Translations under genes and position numbers: made by a program
The notes under the pieces: generated by a model
What the model saw: only the letters and a program-made list of their open reading frames with translations
Databases searched by the model: none
What the model was told of the DNA's origin: nothing
Part shown: piece by piece, positions 61,471 to 64,000 of the stretch
How the letters are laid out: each line of letters starts with the position of its first letter
Numbering within the stretch: position 1 is the first letter of the stretch
Source of the DNA: Albimonas pacifica
GTDB taxonomy: Bacteria > Pseudomonadota > Alphaproteobacteria > Rhodobacterales > Rhodobacteraceae
Direction: 5' to 3'
Assembly: GCF_900113695.1 (NCBI RefSeq)
Contig: NZ_FOQH01000006.1
Location: forward strand, 62,001-126,000
DNA: 64,000 nucleotides

Positions 61471-64000
61471 TCAGGCGTTGAAGAGGTTGCCTTCCGCGTC
61501 CCGCGGCGGCAGCGGGGGCGCGTCGTTGCGGGGCGGGGTCTTCGGCTTGCCCCCCATCCACTTCATCACGAAGGCGAAGAAGGCCGGCACGAAGATCACC
61601 GCCAGCAGGGTGGCCGAGATCATGCCCCCCAGCACCGCGATGCCGATCGCGTTCTGGGAGGCCGAGGACGCCCCCGTCGCGATCGCCAGCGGCGTCACGC
61701 CCAGCGTGAAGGCGAGCGAGGTCATGATGATCGGGCGGAAGCGCAGCTTGGCGGCCTCGACGGTGGCGTCGAGCAGGCTCATCCCCTCCTCGCGCAGGTC
61801 CTTGGCGAACTCCACGATCAGGATCGCGTTCTTCGCCGACAGGCCCATGATCGCGATCAGGCCGACCTTGAAGTAGACGTCGTTCGACATGCCGTGCCAG
61901 GTCACGCCCAGCACCGCGCCGATCGCGCCCAGCGGCACCACCAGCATCACCGAGAGCGGGATCGCCCAGCTCTCGTAAAGGGCGGCCAGCAGCAGGAACA
62001 CGAAGACGCCCGACAGCGCGATCAGGAACGGCGCCTGGCTGCCCGACTGGATCTCCTGCAGCGACTGGCCGGTCCACTCGAAGCCGAAGCCCTGGGGCAG
62101 CTCGCCCATCAGCCGCTCCATCTCCTCGATCGCCTGGCCGGAGGAATAGCCCTCCGCCGCCTGGCCGGAGATGCGCACCGAGGGATAGCCGTTGTAGCCC
62201 ACGATCTGCAGCGGCCCGCGGATCCAGTCCACCGTGGCGAAGGCCGACAGCGGCACCATCCCGCCCAGCGAGTTGCGCACGTTGAGGCTCAGCACGTCGT
62301 CCGGGGTCATCCGGGCCTCGTCCTCGGCCATCAACATCACGCGCTGCATCCGACCCGAGTTGGGGAAGTCGTTGGCGTAGGCCGAGCCCAGGAACGAGGT
62401 CAGGGTGGCGTTGATGTCGGAGAAGGCGACGCCGAAGGTGTTGGCCTTCTCGCGGTCCAGCGTCACCCGCAGCTGCGGCGCGTCGGGCAGGCCCGAGACG
62501 CGCAGCCCGGTCACGATCTGCGACTGCGCCGCGGCGGCGAGAAGCTGGTCGCGCGCGGCATAGAGCGCGGCGATGCCCGCGTCGTTGCGGTCCTGCAGGC
62601 GGAAGTCGAAGCCCGAGGAGGTGCCCAGCCCCTGGATCGGCGGCGGCGACAGGGCGAAGGCGAAGCCGTCCTTCTCCCCCCACAGCATGCCGGTGATCCG
62701 GCCGGCGATGGCCTGGGCCGAGTCCTGGGGCCCGCGCTCGGACCAGTCCTTGAGCGTGATGAAGGCCAGCGCCGCGTTCTGCCCGCCGCCCGAGAAGGAG
62801 AAGCCCTGGATGGCGACGATGTCCTGCACCGCCTCCTGGGAGGAGGCGACGCCCTCCATGGTCTTCACGAACTCCAGCGTGCGGTTGAAGCTCGCCTCCG
62901 GCGGGGTCTGCATGTCGACGATCAGGAAGCCCTGGTCCTCGTTGGGCAGGAAGGAGGAGGGCAGGTTGGTCCAGCTCCAGCCCAGGAAGCCCACCAGGCC
63001 GAGGTAGAGGATCATCATGATCCCCGCCCGCCGCGCCGCCAGCCCCGCGAAGCGGGCGTAGCGGTTGGTGGCCCGGTCGAAGTTGCGGTTGAACCAGCCC
63101 AGCGGCCCCTTCTTGGCCATCTGGTGCCCGGCCTTCACCGGCTTGAGGAAGCTCGCGCACAAGGCCGGCGTCAGCGACAGCGCCAGGAACCCCGAGAACA
63201 GGATCGAGACCACCATGGTCAGCGAGAACTGGCGGTAGATCACGCCCACGGCGCCCGGGAAGAAGGCCATGGGGATGAACACGGCCGAGAGCACCAGCGT
63301 GATGCCCACGATGGCGCCCGAGATCTGGCCCATCGCCTTGCGCGTCGCCTCCTTCGGGGGCAGGCCCTCCTCGGACATGATGCGCTCGACGTTCTCGACG
63401 ACGACGATGGCGTCGTCGACCAGGATGCCGATCGCCAGCACCATGGCGAACATGGTCAGCACGTTGATCGAGAAGCCCGCCACCAGCATCACCGCGCAGG
63501 CGCCCAGCAGCGCCACGGGCACCACCAGCGTCGGGATGACGGTGTAGCGGAAACTCTGCAGGAACAGCAGCATCACCAGGAACACCAGGCCCACCGCCTC
63601 GAGCAGGGTGTGCAGCACCTTCTCGATCGACAGCTCCACGAAGGGGGAGGTGTCGTAGGGCACCGAGTACTCGATCCCCTCGGGGAAGTAGCGCGACAGC
63701 TCCTCCATGGTCTCGCGGACCGCCTCGGAGGTGTTGATGGCGTTGCCCTCGGGCGAGAGCTGCACGCCCAGCGCCGCCGAGGGCTGGCCGTTGAGGCGGG
63801 AGGAGAAGTTGTAGCTCTCCGCCCCGATCTCGACGCGGGCCACGTCCTTCAGCCGCACCACCGCGCCGTCGGCGTTGGCGCGCAGCAGGATCTGCTCGAA
63901 CGCCTCGACCGAGCTGAGCTGGCCGCGCACCACCACGGTGGCGGTGATCGACTGGTCGTCGGGATTGGGGGCCGCGCCGATCGCGCCGGCGGCCACCTGG
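61471..64000 (-). CDS. HAE1-type (AcrB-like) RND multidrug efflux permease, partial
   Basis: The last 843 or so residues of an AcrB-like pump; the start lies beyond the right edge (roughly the first 210 residues are missing by comparison with AcrB). The visible part begins QVAAGAIGAAPNP, aligning with AcrB QVAAGQLGG. Membrane-4 carries the full D-D pair (GILVDDAIVVVENVERIMSEEGLPPKEATRKAMGQISGA), the second half PSSFLPNEDQGFLIVDMQTP and GLSAKNAILIVEFAKDLREEGMSLLDATVEAAKLRFRPI with the conserved lysine. The chain ends EGNLFNA. The adaptor is presumably upstream outside the window. Efflux of hydrophobic drugs is inferred. Confidence 0.95.
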   Translation of the reverse strand, partial: QVAAGAIGAAPNPDDQSITATVVVRGQLSSVEAFEQILLRANADGAVVRLKDVARVEIGAESYNFSSRLNGQPSAALGVQLSPEGNAINTSEAVRETMEELSRYFPEGIEYSVPYDTSPFVELSIEKVLHTLLEAVGLVFLVMLLFLQSFRYTVIPTLVVPVALLGACAVMLVAGFSINVLTMFAMVLAIGILVDDAIVVVENVERIMSEEGLPPKEATRKAMGQISGAIVGITLVLSAVFIPMAFFPGAVGVIYRQFSLTMVVSILFSGFLALSLTPALCASFLKPVKAGHQMAKKGPLGWFNRNFDRATNRYARFAGLAARRAGIMMILYLGLVGFLGWSWTNLPSSFLPNEDQGFLIVDMQTPPEASFNRTLEFVKTMEGVASSQEAVQDIVAIQGFSFSGGGQNAALAFITLKDWSERGPQDSAQAIAGRITGMLWGEKDGFAFALSPPPIQGLGTSSGFDFRLQDRNDAGIAALYAARDQLLAAAAQSQIVTGLRVSGLPDAPQLRVTLDREKANTFGVAFSDINATLTSFLGSAYANDFPNSGRMQRVMLMAEDEARMTPDDVLSLNVRNSLGGMVPLSAFATVDWIRGPLQIVGYNGYPSVRISGQAAEGYSSGQAIEEMERLMGELPQGFGFEWTGQSLQEIQSGSQAPFLIALSGVFVFLLLAALYESWAIPLSVMLVVPLGAIGAVLGVTWHGMSNDVYFKVGLIAIMGLSAKNAILIVEFAKDLREEGMSLLDATVEAAKLRFRPIIMTSLAFTLGVTPLAIATGASSASQNAIGIAVLGGMISATLLAVIFVPAFFAFVMKWMGGKPKTPPRNDAPPLPPRDAEGNLFNA

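Overview
The window is chromosomal DNA of a very GC-rich (roughly 70-75 percent by eye) Gram-negative alphaproteobacterium. Gene content and order point to the Rhodobacterales or close relatives: rnhB beside a CcrM-type GANTC methylase, mutY/DUF721/dsbA/smc, lgt/MidA-like methyltransferase/pgeF, the tail of the cell-wall cluster ftsZ...lpxC...bamD-recN, a class I PHA synthase and malonyl-CoA decarboxylase. I saw no phage, plasmid, insertion sequence, CRISPR array, rRNA or tRNA. Genus-level naming is not possible from the sequence alone.

Layout. 0-2.2 kb: an RTX beta-helix protein, a 41-residue Cys-rich secreted peptide and an orphan membrane-anchored protein. 2.3-8.5 kb: YcaQ-type glycosylase, DksA/TraR zinc-finger protein, PA0069-type radical SAM protein, rnhB, ccrM, a DUF805 membrane protein and a GFA-family protein. 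8.6-18.5 kb: mutY divergent from DUF721-dsbA-smc, then lgt, a MidA-like methyltransferase and pgeF. 18.5-29.6 kb: phosphoesterase, Lrp regulator, ELM1-like protein, trxB, sulfotransferase, LuxR-type regulator, phaC, lipoprotein, MATE pump with thioesterase and HxlR regulator, FCD regulator. 30.4-39.6 kb: outer-membrane protein, malonyl-CoA decarboxylase, acyl-CoA ligase, glutamate-synthase-like FMN protein, HAD phosphatase, methyltransferase. 40-48 kb: ftsZ, an unknown gene, lpxC, an FAD oxidase, bamD, recN. 48.4-64 kb: DUF1330, LDHD-like oxidase with a SnoaL-like partner, TetR with a divergent RND pump, DUF2177, ABC/FtsX/lipocalin operon, and a second RND pump that runs off the right edge.

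Functional themes are genome maintenance (YcaQ, RNase HII, MutY, SMC, RecN, CcrM), envelope building (Lgt, LpxC, BamD, FtsZ), efflux (two RND pumps, MATE) and carbon storage or acyl-CoA metabolism (PhaC, malonyl-CoA decarboxylase, ligase).

The least expected signals are non-coding. Five palindromes in the first 18 kb share a C-rich/G-rich loop, four of them near-identical (TCCCGCCCGCCCACCCC or its complement) and the fifth a reordered variant, while their arms differ; the opposite strand of each loop fits a G-quadruplex pattern, and one copy lies in frame inside a protein-coding gene. Two long (about 160 bp) palindromes at 48.1 and 61.1 kb sit between convergent genes and differ by compensatory changes. 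The ccrM leader carries GATTCG three times at an exact 22-bp period around a promoter-like sequence. Several regulators have clear dyads beside them.
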